Assembly: GCF_001305515.1 (NCBI RefSeq)
Contig: NZ_LJYW01000001.1
Span: forward strand, 4,483,642 to 4,547,641
Direction of reading: 5' to 3'
Length of the DNA stretch: 64,000 nucleotides
Source of the DNA: Prosthecodimorpha hirschii
Lineage (GTDB): Bacteria > Pseudomonadota > Alphaproteobacteria > Rhizobiales > Ancalomicrobiaceae
The notes under the pieces are model-generated. The model searched no databases. It saw only the letters and a program-made list of their open reading frames with translations, and was not told where the DNA came from. The position numbers and the translations under genes were made by a program. Positions 37,561-46,291 of the stretch are shown here, piece by piece (within the stretch, counting starts at the first letter, position 1; each line of letters opens with the position of its first letter).

Positions 37561-37904
37561 ATGGCGTTCGGGGGCCTGCCGACGGGCGAGTCGACCGATT
37601 GGTCCCGAGGGTTGCGTCCCGGGTGTCGCCGGAGAGGCCGTCACGGGCCCGTCAGAACGTCGCTAATATGTTGGCCGGGATGCGAAATCTGCGAAATCCA
37701 ATTATGACGAAAATAGCGCTTGCATCCGGGGGCGGTTGGACCTATTTCACCCCTCGCCCAATTTCGCACGTGCCTGTGGCTGCGTGCCGGTAGGCGACAC
37801 CCGAGGGACAAGAGGCCCGGAGGTCGCCTGGGCAAACCGGCAGCCGGAGATCAGAACCGGCGCACTCGGCGTCTCACGCCGGGAACGCGGCTTGAAGCAA
37901 CGAC
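37561..37904. other. Non-coding stretch with an AT-rich promoter-like patch
   Basis: No gene is seen. Around 37660-37715 the base composition drops sharply in GC (CTAATATG, AAATCCAATTATGACG, AAAATAGCG), which in this genome marks likely promoters, probably for the decarboxylase 600 bp downstream. I cannot assign exact -35/-10 boxes. Confidence 0.4.
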
Positions 37905-38325
37905 GTAGAGGGCTTTTTTGGTCTCTGCCGGCTCTCCAAAGGCCGGGGTCACTGAAGAGGCAACTACTTCCTTGCCGGACGTGCGGATCGGGTTTCCCGT
38001 TCCAATCCATGGCAGCAACGACCGAATGCTTCGCATTCGGGCTCGTCGGGGTCCAGTCCCGACAAGTCCGGACGCTGAGGCAGTCGGGCCATCGTCGCCC
38101 CGCACAGGCGTCGATGGGACCGCCGGCGAAGAGCCGGCTCATCGGGGCGCGTTCCCCGAGCCGACGGACCGTCTCCATCGCGGTCCGGCGCTCGCGTGGC
38201 CGTCTCCCGAAAAGCCTTCGGGTCCGCTGACGCGGATCCGCCGGCGAGAGCCCGATCCGAACGGCCCCGAAAGGGCGTCGCGATCGGGGGTTTTCGTGGC
38301 CGTCGAGGATCGGGAGTCTGACCCC
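37905..38325 (+). promoter_or_regulatory. Long structured leader of the ornithine/lysine decarboxylase gene
   Basis: A run of hairpins precedes the decarboxylase: CCGGC/GCCGG (37927-37946 region), CCGAATGC-TTC-GCATTCGG (38022-38040), GTCGGG/CCCGAC (38045-38063), CCCGAA/TTCGGG (38206-38222), and CCCGATC/GATCGGG (38251-38288) followed by GGTTTT. The last resembles an intrinsic terminator placed about 30 bp before the start codon, i.e. an attenuator. A conserved speF leader RNA is known upstream of ornithine decarboxylase genes in alphaproteobacteria; I propose this is such a leader, but I did not match its consensus. Confidence 0.4.
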
Positions 38326-39456
38326 ATGACCGCTCGTATTCGTGAATTCCTGCGCACCCGCCGTCCCGAGGGTCCCTGCCTGGTGGTCGACCTCGACGTC
38401 GTGCGCGAAAAATACATGTCCTTCGCCCGCGCCATGCCGGACACCCGCGTCTTCTACGCGGTCAAGGCCAACCCGGCGCCGGAAGTGCTGTCGCTGCTCG
38501 CCGATCTCGGCTCGTGCTTCGACTGCGCCTCGATCCCCGAGATCGAGATGGCGCTCGCCGCCGGCGCGACCCCGGACCGCATCTCCTTCGGCAACACGAT
38601 CAAGAAGGAGCGCGACGTGGCGCGCGCCCATCAGATCGGCATCCGACTGTTCGCGGTCGATTGCGAGGCCGAGGTCGAGAAGATCGCCCGTTCGGCGCCC
38701 GGCGCCCGCGTCTTCTGCCGCATCCTGTCGGATGGCGCCGATGCCGAATGGCCGCTGTCGCGCAAGTTCGGCTGCGATCCGGAGATGGCGCCGGCCGTGC
38801 TCGAGCATGCCCATCGTCTCGGCCTGGAAGCCTATGGCGTGTCGTTCCATGTCGGCTCGCAGCAGCGCAACACCGAAGCCTGGGACGGCGCCCTGGCGTC
38901 GGCCGCGTCGATCTTCCGCGAGATGGCCGAGCGCGGCATCACGCTGAAGATGGTCAACATGGGCGGCGGCTTCCCGACCCAGTATCTGCGTCAGGTCCCG
39001 GAGGTCGGTGCCTACGGCCAGTCGATCACCTCGGCGATCCGCAAGCATTTCGGCAACCGCTTGCCCGAGACGATCATCGAGCCGGGTCGCGGCATGGTCG
39101 GCGGCGCCGGCGTGATCAAGGCCGAGGTCGTGCTGATCTCGAAGAAGTCGGTCAAGGACGACGTGCGCTGGGTCTATCTCGACATCGGCAAGTTCGGCGG
39201 TCTCGCCGAGACCATGGACGAGGCGATCCGCTATCCGATCCTGACCGAGCGCGACACGGACGAGAAGACGCCCTGCGTGATCGCCGGCCCGACCTGCGAT
39301 TCCGTCGACGTGCTCTATGAGAAGACCCCCTACGATCTGCCGGTCTCGCTGGCGATCGGCGACGAGGTTCTGATCGAAGGCACCGGCGCCTATACGACCA
39401 CCTACTCGGCCGTCGCCTTCAACGGCTTCGCGCCGCTGAAGGCCTACGTGATCTGA
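38326..39456 (+). CDS. Ornithine/lysine decarboxylase, PLP-dependent type III (alanine-racemase fold)
   Basis: A 376-residue enzyme that decarboxylates ornithine to putrescine (members in this group may also take lysine to cadaverine). The PLP lysine is K47 in VFYAVKANPAPEVL; other marks are SCFDCASIPEIEMAL, FGNTIKKERD, VSFHVGSQQ, NMGGGFPTQY, EPGRGMVGGAG and the dimer-site cysteine region GPTCDSVDVL with DEVLIEGTGAYT. GGGAG at 38311-38315 serves the ATG at 38326. Putrescine is a direct substrate of the homospermidine synthase encoded 1.1 kb downstream on the same strand. Confidence 0.93.
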   Translation: MTARIREFLRTRRPEGPCLVVDLDVVREKYMSFARAMPDTRVFYAVKANPAPEVLSLLADLGSCFDCASIPEIEMALAAGATPDRISFGNTIKKERDVARAHQIGIRLFAVDCEAEVEKIARSAPGARVFCRILSDGADAEWPLSRKFGCDPEMAPAVLEHAHRLGLEAYGVSFHVGSQQRNTEAWDGALASAASIFREMAERGITLKMVNMGGGFPTQYLRQVPEVGAYGQSITSAIRKHFGNRLPETIIEPGRGMVGGAGVIKAEVVLISKKSVKDDVRWVYLDIGKFGGLAETMDEAIRYPILTERDTDEKTPCVIAGPTCDSVDVLYEKTPYDLPVSLAIGDEVLIEGTGAYTTTYSAVAFNGFAPLKAYVI

Positions 39457-39520
39457 GACGGACGCCGGCGGGCCGCCTGCGGCCTCCGATCGATCCCGCT
39501 TCCGAGGCTCACGGGCCTCC

Positions 39521-39540
39521 GGCCGGCACTGCCGGCCTTT
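39521..39540 (+). terminator. Intrinsic-type terminator after the decarboxylase gene
   Basis: GGCCGGC-ACT-GCCGGCC (39521-39537) is a perfect 7-bp stem with a 3-nt loop followed directly by TTT. It lies 65 bp after the decarboxylase stop codon. Confidence 0.6.
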
Positions 39541-39669
39541 CCGAGGAGTTCGGGCGCGCCTGACGGCGCGTTGCGACCTCGCGACGAGCGTCCGGCGGAT
39601 CCCTCCGCCGGCTTGTCCGATCCGAGCCGGAACCGACCGGCGCTGCGGGTTTCCCGGAAAGTCACTGCC

Positions 39670-40248
39670 ATGATCGTCTACGACACCGAGGCGGCGGCCG
39701 ATGCGGTCGCGCGCGAGGGCCTCCTCGACCGCGTGATGGGCCAGGCCCGCTTCACCAAGACCTCCGCCCGCTTCCGCGACGGCCGCCGTCCGGCCGCCGG
39801 CCTGTCGCTGGTCGCCCGCGACGGCGACGCGATCGTCGGCACCGTGCGCCTGTGGCATGCGGCCGTGTTCGGCCAGGCCGACGCGCGCCCGGTCCTGCTG
39901 CTCGGCCCGCTCGCGGTCGATCCGTCGCGGCGCGACCGCGGCATCGGCGCGGCCCTGATGCGGCTCGCCATCGGCCGGGCCGCGGAAGCCGGCCATGCGG
40001 CGGGGATCCTGGTCGGCGATCCGGCCTACTACGAGCGCTTCGGCTTCTCGGCGGCCGCGACCGGGGCGATGCGCCTGCCGGGCCCCTACGAGCCGCACCG
40101 CCTGCTGGCGCTGGAGCTCCAGCCCGGCGCGCTCGCCGGTGCGGCGGGCCTCGTCCTGCCGACGGGAGCCCCGGCCGAACGGCTCGAAACCGTCGAGGCC
40201 GTCTTCGGCACCGCACCGGTCGTCGACCGCTTGCGGAAGGCGGGCTGA
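39670..40248 (+). CDS. GNAT-family N-acetyltransferase
   Basis: A 192-residue acetyltransferase of the YhbS-like type. The acetyl-CoA pyrophosphate loop is RDRGIGAALMRLAIGRA after LLLGPLAVDPSRR, and ILVGDPAYYERFGFSAAA is the usual C-terminal block. Substrate is unknown. Its place between the decarboxylase and homospermidine synthase genes makes a polyamine worth considering, but hairpins separate all three genes, so they may be independent units. Confidence 0.88.
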   Translation: MIVYDTEAAADAVAREGLLDRVMGQARFTKTSARFRDGRRPAAGLSLVARDGDAIVGTVRLWHAAVFGQADARPVLLLGPLAVDPSRRDRGIGAALMRLAIGRAAEAGHAAGILVGDPAYYERFGFSAAATGAMRLPGPYEPHRLLALELQPGALAGAAGLVLPTGAPAERLETVEAVFGTAPVVDRLRKAG

Positions 40249-40472
40249 TCGCGCCCGCCACACGACGCCGCCGTCGCGGCCTCCGCGGCCCGTCATGGGA
40301 TTCCGCCGGCGCGGCGTCCGCGCCGGGGGCCGAGACCGGCGGGCATGCGGCCGGACGGTGCCGGCCACGGCCGGGGCCGGCCGCGCGCCCTTCCGGGACT
40401 GCGACCCTGCGGCCTGACCGCTCAATCGCGCTGCGACCGTCGATTCGATTGATTCGGTCGGCCCCTTCGCGC

Positions 40473-40490
40473 TATTGCGACGCAGCAATA
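40473..40490. promoter_or_regulatory. Palindrome upstream of the homospermidine synthase gene
   Basis: TATTGC (40473-40478) and GCAATA (40485-40490) flank GACGCA, 45 bp before the start codon, in the least GC-rich part of the gap. It could be an operator or a small hairpin in the leader. Confidence 0.35.
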
Positions 40491-40534
40491 CCAAAATCAC
40501 AAAGCCCGCCCGAGGTGGCGCACGGAGTAGCCCG

Positions 40535-41965
40535 ATGACCGACTGGCCCGTCTACCACACCATCACCGGTCCGATCGTGATGATCGGCTTCGGTTCGATC
40601 GGCAAGGGCACGCTGCCGCTCATCGAGCGTCACTTCTCCTTCGACAAGTCGCGCCTGACGGTGATCGATCCCTTCGACGGCGACCGCAAGCTGGTCGACG
40701 AGCGCGGCTATCGCTTCGTCCATCAGCCGGTCACCCGCGAGAACTACCGCGAACTGCTGACGCCCTTCCTGACCGAGGGCGGCGGACAGGGCTTCTGCGT
40801 CAATCTCTCGGTCGATACCTCCTCGCTCGACCTGATGAAGTTCTGCCGCGAACTCGGCGTGCTCTATATCGATACCGTCGTCGAGCCCTGGTTCGGCTTC
40901 TATTTCGACAAGAATGCCGGTGCGGCCGCGCGCTCGAACTATGCGCTGCGCGAGACCGTGCGCGCCGAGAAGGCGCGCTCGCCGGGCGGCACCACGGCGG
41001 TCTCCTGCTGCGGCGCCAACCCCGGCATGGTGTCCTGGTTCGTCAAGCAGGCGCTGGTCGATATCGCCCGCGACACCGGCCATGCCTTCGAGGAGCCGAA
41101 GGATCGCGCCGGCTGGGCGGACCTGATGCGCGGCGTCGGCGTCAAGGGCATCCACATCGCCGAGCGCGACACGCAGCGCTCCAAGAATCCGAAGCCGGCC
41201 GACGTGTTCGTCAATACCTGGTCGGTCGAGGGCTTCGTCTCCGAGGGCCTGCAGCCGGCCGAACTCGGCTGGGGCACGCACGAGACCTGGATGCCCTCCA
41301 ACGGCCGCCGGCACGAGACCGGCTGCCAGGCCGCCATCTATCTGATGCAGCCGGGCGCCAATACCCGCGTGCGCTCCTGGTGCCCGACCCCGGGCGCCCA
41401 ATACGGCTTCCTGGTCACCCACAACGAATCCATCTCGATCGCCGACTACTTCACGGTCGGCGAGGGTCGCAATCCGAAATACCGGCCGACCTGCCACTAT
41501 GCCTATCATCCGTCGAACGATGCCGTGCTGTCGCTGCACGAGATGTTCGGCGCGGCCGGCGTCAAGCAGGCGGCCAACCACATCCTCGACGAGCACGAGA
41601 TCGTCGACGGCATCGACGAACTCGGCGTTCTCCTCTACGGCCACGCCAAGAATGCCTACTGGTACGGCTCGCAGCTCTCCATCGAGGAGACGCGCATGCT
41701 CGCCCCCTACCAGAACGCCACCGGCCTGCAGGTGTCCTCGGCCGTGCTCGCCGGCATGGTCTGGGCGCTCGACAATCCGGAGGCGGGTATCGTCGAGGCG
41801 GACGAGATGGACTATCGCCGTTGCCTGCAGGTGCAGCGGCCGTATCTCGGGCCCGTCGTCGGCGTCTATACGGACTGGACCCCGCTCGTCGGCCGGCCCG
41901 GCCTGTTCCCGGAAGACATCGACGAGGGCGATCCCTGGCTGTTCAAGAACATCCTGGTGAAGTGA
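40535..41965 (+). CDS. hss: Homospermidine synthase
   Basis: A 476-residue NAD-dependent enzyme that joins two putrescines (or putrescine and spermidine) to make sym-homospermidine, the characteristic triamine of many alphaproteobacteria. The dinucleotide-binding loop is MIGFGSIGKGTLPL (residues 16-29). Family blocks are NLSVDTSSLDLMKFC, CCGANPGMVSWFVKQAL, HETWMPSNGRRHETGCQAA and NPEAGIVEADEMDYRRCL. Length and start (GGAG at 40523-40526) are standard. The putrescine-forming decarboxylase lies just upstream. Confidence 0.96.
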   Translation: MTDWPVYHTITGPIVMIGFGSIGKGTLPLIERHFSFDKSRLTVIDPFDGDRKLVDERGYRFVHQPVTRENYRELLTPFLTEGGGQGFCVNLSVDTSSLDLMKFCRELGVLYIDTVVEPWFGFYFDKNAGAAARSNYALRETVRAEKARSPGGTTAVSCCGANPGMVSWFVKQALVDIARDTGHAFEEPKDRAGWADLMRGVGVKGIHIAERDTQRSKNPKPADVFVNTWSVEGFVSEGLQPAELGWGTHETWMPSNGRRHETGCQAAIYLMQPGANTRVRSWCPTPGAQYGFLVTHNESISIADYFTVGEGRNPKYRPTCHYAYHPSNDAVLSLHEMFGAAGVKQAANHILDEHEIVDGIDELGVLLYGHAKNAYWYGSQLSIEETRMLAPYQNATGLQVSSAVLAGMVWALDNPEAGIVEADEMDYRRCLQVQRPYLGPVVGVYTDWTPLVGRPGLFPEDIDEGDPWLFKNILVK

Positions 41966-41980
41966 TCGTCGACGGGACCT

Positions 41981-42016
41981 GCCTGCATCGTAGCTCTATT
42001 GGGCCGTGATGCAGGC
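41981..42016. terminator. Hairpin after hss
   Basis: GCCTGCATC (41981-41989) pairs with GATGCAGGC (42008-42016) across an 18-nt loop, 16 bp after the hss stop codon. The string GACCTGCCTGC is repeated at 41976 and 42017. There is no T-run immediately after; terminator-like. Confidence 0.45.
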
Positions 42017-42151
42017 GACCTGCCTGCTTGTGCGTTCCGCGGCACGGAGATGCGGAAAGATCAGCATTTTCTAATGTTATTTTGTAATTTACGATCGTTT
42101 CATAATTTCAATATATCAAGTAAATACCATGTGTTAACGCGTTGGATTCCC

Positions 42152-43831
42152 ATGCTGAGACGTTTGAGCATTTCGACCAGGCTATCGGCCCTTTTCGCCC
42201 TGGTCTTGGTGGCCACGCTGATCACGGGCGTGGCGGCGATCTGGCAGTCGAACAGCGACCAGAAGCTGGCGGTTCGTCTGGAGAATGTCCTTCGCAGCAA
42301 CGCCGACATCGAGAAGTTGAACGGTCTGATCTATGCCGTCGTGATGGATTCACGCGGCATCTACATGGCCAAGGATGCCGCCGCCGCGAAGCCGTTCGCC
42401 GACGGCATGGCCCGCAACCTCGACCGCATGGTCGAGGTGGTGCGCGGCTGGGAGGCGCGCGTCGAGCCTGAAGATCGCGCGCTCTTCAACGAGATGCGCG
42501 GCCGGGTCGACCAGTTCCGCCAGTTCCGCCTGGACATGGCGGCCCGCGGCCTTGCCGAGGGGCCGGCCGCCGCCCGGGCGCTCGGCGACAACGATCAGAA
42601 CCGGGCGGTCCGCTCGGCCTTGAACAAGGATCTCGAGGCCCTCGCCACCTCGCTCGATCGGGCGTCGAACCGGATCGCCGACGACGGCGAGGCGGTTCAT
42701 GCGACCGGCGTCATGCTGGTGGTCGGGGCGGTGCTCCTGGCTTTCCTGCTCAGCCTGTTCGGCATGTGGATGGCCCGGGCCGGCATCGCCCGTCCGATCA
42801 TCGCCCTGTCGGCCGCGATGGAGCGGATCGCGCGCGGCGACACCGCGGTCACGGTGCCGGAGCGCGGGCGGAGCGACGAGATCGGCACGATGGCCGGGAC
42901 CGTCGAGGTCTTCCGCGAGGCGGTGGCCAATTCCGAACGCCTGAAGCTCTCGCTGGAAGGCGAAAGCCGGGCGCGCGGCGAACGGCAGACCCGCCTGGAG
43001 ACCTCGGTGCGCAATTTCGAGGGCGATGCCGCCGCCGCGCTGACCAGCGTCGTCGACCTCGCCGCCCGCGTCGCCGGGTCGGCCCGTTCGCAGATCGACA
43101 CGGCCGAGGATTCCAAGCGGCGCACCCGCACCATGGCCCAGGCCTCGCGGCAGACGACCGTCAATGTGCAGACCGTCGCGGCCGCCGCCGAAGAGCTTTC
43201 GGCGTCGATCGGGGAGATCAACCGCCGCGTCGCCGAGGCCGCCTCGACCGCGCGGGCGGCCGTGGTCACCGCCGAACGGTCGTCGGGCGCCATGCAGAGC
43301 CTCGACACGGCCGCCCAGCGCATCGGCGACGTGGTCGGTCTGATCCAGTCGATCGCGGCGCAGACCAATCTCCTGGCCCTCAACGCGACCATCGAGGCGG
43401 CGCGGGCCGGCGAGGCGGGCCGCGGCTTCGCGGTGGTGGCCAACGAGGTCAAGGCACTGGCCGGCCAGACCGCCAAGGCGACCGAGGAGATCGCCCAGCA
43501 GGTCGTCGCCGTCCAGGCCACGACCCGCCAGTCGGTCGCCGCCATCGAGGAGATCCAGTCCACGATCCGCACCATCGACGCGCTGACCATGCAGGTTGCC
43601 GCCGCCGTCGAAGAGCAGGGTGCCTCGACCAACGAGATCGCCCGCAACGTCTCCGAGGCCGCCCGGGCGACCGGCGAGGTCGACCACACCATCGGCAGCG
43701 TCGACGAGGGCGTCGTCGAAACCGCGAAGAGCGCCGAGGGCCTGCTCGGGCTCGCCGAGTCCCTGACGGCGGAGGCCAAGCGGCTGGAGACCCGGATGGA
43801 CGGCTTCTTCGCCGGCATCAAGGCGGCCTGA
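42152..43831 (+). CDS. Methyl-accepting chemotaxis protein
   Basis: A 559-residue chemoreceptor. Membrane segment 1 is at residues 12-31, a ~150-residue helical periplasmic sensor follows (four-helix-bundle type, with [30 protein letters not shown]), membrane segment 2 is at 184-209, then a HAMP domain ([20 protein letters not shown]) and the signalling domain with the conserved tip [18 protein letters not shown] and [17 protein letters not shown]. No CheR-binding pentapeptide is seen at the C-terminus. The ATG at 42152 lacks a good ribosome site (GTG at 42131 is an alternative). The 42060-42130 stretch before it is strikingly AT-rich and is probably its promoter. No che genes are adjacent. 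Confidence 0.93.
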   Translation: MLRRLSISTRLSALFALVLVATLITGVAAIWQSNSDQKLAVRLENVLRSNADIEKLNGLIYAVVMDSRGIYMAKDAAAAKPFADGMARNLDRMVEVVRGWEARVEPEDRALFNEMRGRVDQFRQFRLDMAARGLAEGPAAARALGDNDQNRAVRSALNKDLEALATSLDRASNRIADDGEAVHATGVMLVVGAVLLAFLLSLFGMWMARAGIARPIIALSAAMERIARGDTAVTVPERGRSDEIGTMAGTVEVFREAVANSERLKLSLEGESRARGERQTRLETSVRNFEGDAAAALTSVVDLAARVAGSARSQIDTAEDSKRRTRTMAQASRQTTVNVQTVAAAAEELSASIGEINRRVAEAASTARAAVVTAERSSGAMQSLDTAAQRIGDVVGLIQSIAAQTNLLALNATIEAARAGEAGRGFAVVANEVKALAGQTAKATEEIAQQVVAVQATTRQSVAAIEEIQSTIRTIDALTMQVAAAVEEQGASTNEIARNVSEAARATGEVDHTIGSVDEGVVETAKSAEGLLGLAESLTAEAKRLETRMDGFFAGIKAA

Positions 43832-43874
43832 GCGCCGGTCCGCCGTTCCGCCGCATTCCGGTCATGTCCTGTGC

Positions 43875-43898
43875 GGGGCTGGTCTTCCGACCGGCCCC
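43875..43898. terminator. Hairpin after the chemoreceptor gene
   Basis: GGGGCTGGTC (43875-43884) and GACCGGCCCC (43889-43898) form a 10-bp stem with one G-U pair around TTCC. A short TTT follows at 43907 after a GC-rich gap. It separates the chemoreceptor from the following GNAT gene. Confidence 0.5.
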
Positions 43899-43947
43899 GG
43901 CGCTAGTTTGACGCATCGGAAACCCGTTCACGACCGGACATGCCCTG

Positions 43948-44616
43948 ATGACAGCGCCGAAGCCCGCCCTGCCGCCGCAACCCGTCACGCGGGAGGGCCG
44001 TTTCGCCCGGATCGAGAAGCTCGACGCGGCACGGCACGGACCGGACATCTGGGCCGGCGGGGTGGCGGATCCGGCCGTATGGACCTGGCTCGCCTACGGC
44101 CCCTTCGCCGACGAGGCCGCCTTCCAGGCCTGGCTCGGCACCCGCGACAGCCTGACCGACCCGCTCTATTTCGCCATCCTCGACAAGGCGACCGGCAAGG
44201 CCCTCGGCTGCGCGACGCTGATGGAAATCCGGCCGGCCAGCGGCGTCATCGAGGTCGGCCACATCTTCTTCTCGCCGACGCTGCAGAAGACGCCGATCGC
44301 GACCGAGGCGATCCATCTGCTGATGCACTATGTCTTCGAGGACCTCGGCAACCGCCGCTTCGAATGGAAATGCGACAACGGCAACGGCCCGTCCAAGCGG
44401 GCCGCCGTGCGCTTCGGCTTCCTGCCCGAGGGCGTCTTCCGCCAGCACATGATCGTCAAGGGCCGCAACCGCGACACCGCCTGGTTCTCCATCCTGGACA
44501 GCGAATGGCCGGCCCTGAAGGCCGCCTATGCGGCCTGGCTGGCACCGGAGAATTTCGACGCGGACGGGCATCAGAAGCAGTCGCTCGGCACGTTCACCGG
44601 CAAGGCGCGGGGATGA
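43948..44616 (+). CDS. GNAT-family N-acetyltransferase, RimJ/RimL-like
   Basis: A 222-residue protein of the Acetyltransf_3 type. It shows WTWLAYGPFADEAAFQAWL, PLYFAILDKATGKALGCATLM, VIEVGHIFFSPTLQ, and RRFEWKCDNGNGPSKRAAVRFGF, the usual blocks of RimJ/RimL relatives. The acetyl-CoA loop (QKTPIATEAIHLLM) replaces the common RxxGxG, as in many of this subgroup. The substrate is unknown. Its stop codon overlaps the start of a second GNAT gene (ATGA at 44613-44616), so the two are coupled. Confidence 0.88.
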   Translation: MTAPKPALPPQPVTREGRFARIEKLDAARHGPDIWAGGVADPAVWTWLAYGPFADEAAFQAWLGTRDSLTDPLYFAILDKATGKALGCATLMEIRPASGVIEVGHIFFSPTLQKTPIATEAIHLLMHYVFEDLGNRRFEWKCDNGNGPSKRAAVRFGFLPEGVFRQHMIVKGRNRDTAWFSILDSEWPALKAAYAAWLAPENFDADGHQKQSLGTFTGKARG

Positions 44617-45071
44617 CCGGCACCCTCGCAGGCCTGCGCCGCGCCGGGATGGACGACCGCGGGGCCCTCGAGGCGTTGCAGCGGGCGGCCTATGCGGCCA
44701 ACGCGCGGATCATCGGCCGCACGCCCATCCCCATGGAATGGGACTATGGCGCGGTGCTGCGGGACTGGGAGGTCTGGCTCGCGGACCAGGACGGCGTGCT
44801 GGCCGGCGCCCTGATCCTCGATCTCAGGCCGGACGATCTCTACATCGAAAATCTGTCGGTCGCGCCTGCGGCGCAGGGGTCGGGTCTCGGCAATCGGCTC
44901 CTCGCGGCCGCGGAGATCCGTGCCGGGCAACTCGGCCGCGACACGCTGCGGCTTTTGACCAACGCCCTGTTGGTGCGCAATGTCGACTGGTACGCCCGCA
45001 AGGGCTTCGCGATCGAGCGGATCGACGACGATGGCAGCCGGCGCATCACCCATATGGTGCGCCGCCTCTGA
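44613..45071 (+). CDS. GNAT-family N-acetyltransferase
   Basis: A 152-residue single-domain acetyltransferase. LYIENLSVAPAAQGSGLGNRLLAAAE holds the acetyl-CoA loop (Q-G-S-G-L-G), and NVDWYARKGFAIERI is the typical C-terminal YxxxGF block. Translationally coupled to the preceding GNAT gene, which is not homologous along its length, so the pair may act on related substrates. No target can be named. Confidence 0.88.
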   Translation: MTGTLAGLRRAGMDDRGALEALQRAAYAANARIIGRTPIPMEWDYGAVLRDWEVWLADQDGVLAGALILDLRPDDLYIENLSVAPAAQGSGLGNRLLAAAEIRAGQLGRDTLRLLTNALLVRNVDWYARKGFAIERIDDDGSRRITHMVRRL

Positions 45072-45228
45072 GGACGCCTGACGCAGGGCGACGGCCCGCT
45101 GCGCGCGGCCGGCGGCGGTGAACGGGCTGCGCATTTCAATCATCAGAGGAATACCGCATTCCGGCTTTTCCCCGAATCCGTTCCGGCCTATGAAGGATCC
45201 GACACCAAGAACGTCACGGGAGGATGGA

Positions 45229-45984
45229 ATGGCGGGGCGATTGGCAGGCAAGCGGGCATTCTGCACGGCTGCGGGTGCGGGCATCGGCAGGGCGACCGCG
45301 CTCGCCTTCGCGGCCGAGGGCGCGCATGTGATCGCGACCGATCTCGATCTCGCCAAGATCGCCGACCTCAAGGATGGCGGCGTCGCCGAGGTGCACAAGC
45401 TCGACGTGCTGTCGACCCCGGCCGTGATGGCGCTCGCCGAGGCGGTCGGTCCGGTCGACATCCTGTTCAACTGCGCCGGCTTCGTGCATCACGGCACGGT
45501 GCTCGACTGCTCCGAGCATGACTGGGACTTCTCGTTCGACCTGAACGTCAAGTCCATGCACCGGACCATCAAGGCCTTCCTGCCCGGCATGCTGGAGAAG
45601 GGGATCGGCTCGATCGTCAACATCGCGTCCGGCGCCGGCTCCGTGCGCGGCATCCCGAACCGCTACGTCTACGGCGCCACCAAGGCGGCCGTGATCGGCC
45701 TGACCAAGGCGGTCGCCGCCGATTATATCAAGCGCGGCATCCGCGCCAACGCGATCTGCCCGGGCACGATCGAGAGCCCCTCGCTCGACGACCGGATCAC
45801 CACGCTGGCGCGCAACACCGGACAGGCCGTCGAGACCGTGCGCCAGGCCTTCGTCGACCGCCAGCCGATGGGCCGGCTCGGCAAGGCCGAGGAGATCGCC
45901 ATGCTCGCTGTCTATCTGGCCTCCGACGAGTCCAGCTACACGACCGGCCAGATCCACCTCGCCGACGGCGGCTTCGCGCTCTGA
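45229..45984 (+). CDS. SDR-family oxidoreductase, DHRS6 / 2-keto-3-deoxy-L-fuconate dehydrogenase-like
   Basis: A 251-residue short-chain dehydrogenase. The NAD-binding motif is TAAGAGIGRATALAFA with an acidic residue (ATDLD) after the second strand, favouring NAD. NCAGFVHHGTVLDCSEHDWD and VKSMHRTIKAFLPGMLEKG are close to the DHRS6 (cytosolic type 2 hydroxybutyrate dehydrogenase) / fuconate-pathway branch. The catalytic Ser is in NIASGAGSV and the Tyr/Lys in YVYGATKAAV. The ATG at 45229 follows GGGAGG. Likely oxidises a hydroxy acid such as 2-keto-3-deoxy-L-fuconate or 3-hydroxybutyrate; the sugar-acid option fits the DenD-like gene nearby. Confidence 0.88.
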   Translation: MAGRLAGKRAFCTAAGAGIGRATALAFAAEGAHVIATDLDLAKIADLKDGGVAEVHKLDVLSTPAVMALAEAVGPVDILFNCAGFVHHGTVLDCSEHDWDFSFDLNVKSMHRTIKAFLPGMLEKGIGSIVNIASGAGSVRGIPNRYVYGATKAAVIGLTKAVAADYIKRGIRANAICPGTIESPSLDDRITTLARNTGQAVETVRQAFVDRQPMGRLGKAEEIAMLAVYLASDESSYTTGQIHLADGGFAL

Positions 45985-46042
45985 GGCTGGGCCGGAAGGC
46001 GGGAAGGCGCTAGACTGGCACCGGGGTTTCGGGAGACGCGTC

Positions 46043-46291
46043 ATGGCGACCGCATCGGGAGAACGGGCCGCAGTCCACAGCGGGGTCGTCGAACGGGACG
46101 ACATCCTGGGTGGCATGCCATGCGTCTCGGGAACCCGCGTTCCCGCAATGACCATCGTCGCTGAATTGCGCAGCGGCGCGTCTGCGGCCGAGATTCTGGA
46201 CGGATATCCAAGCCTTCCTGCCGATGCCGTCGATGCGGTCAGCCGCTGGGCGCAAGCGCGCGGCATCCCGCTCGGACCTTCGGCGCCGTGA
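46043..46291 (+). CDS. DUF433 protein, probable antitoxin
   Basis: An 82-residue protein with the DUF433 core DDILGGMPCVSGTRVPAMTI then LRSGASAAEILDGYPSLPADAVDAV, a small winged-helix-like DNA-binding fold. DUF433 genes usually precede a DUF5615 PIN-like gene, forming a toxin-antitoxin-like pair, as here. Its stop codon overlaps the GTG start of the next gene (GTGA at 46288-46291). Autoregulation by the antitoxin is expected from the family but not visible. Confidence 0.88.
   Translation: MATASGERAAVHSGVVERDDILGGMPCVSGTRVPAMTIVAELRSGASAAEILDGYPSLPADAVDAVSRWAQARGIPLGPSAP

Noticed and set aside
42152-43831. The chemoreceptor as part of a local chemotaxis cluster
   Set aside because: No cheA, cheW, cheR or cheB gene is adjacent; it is an orphan receptor.
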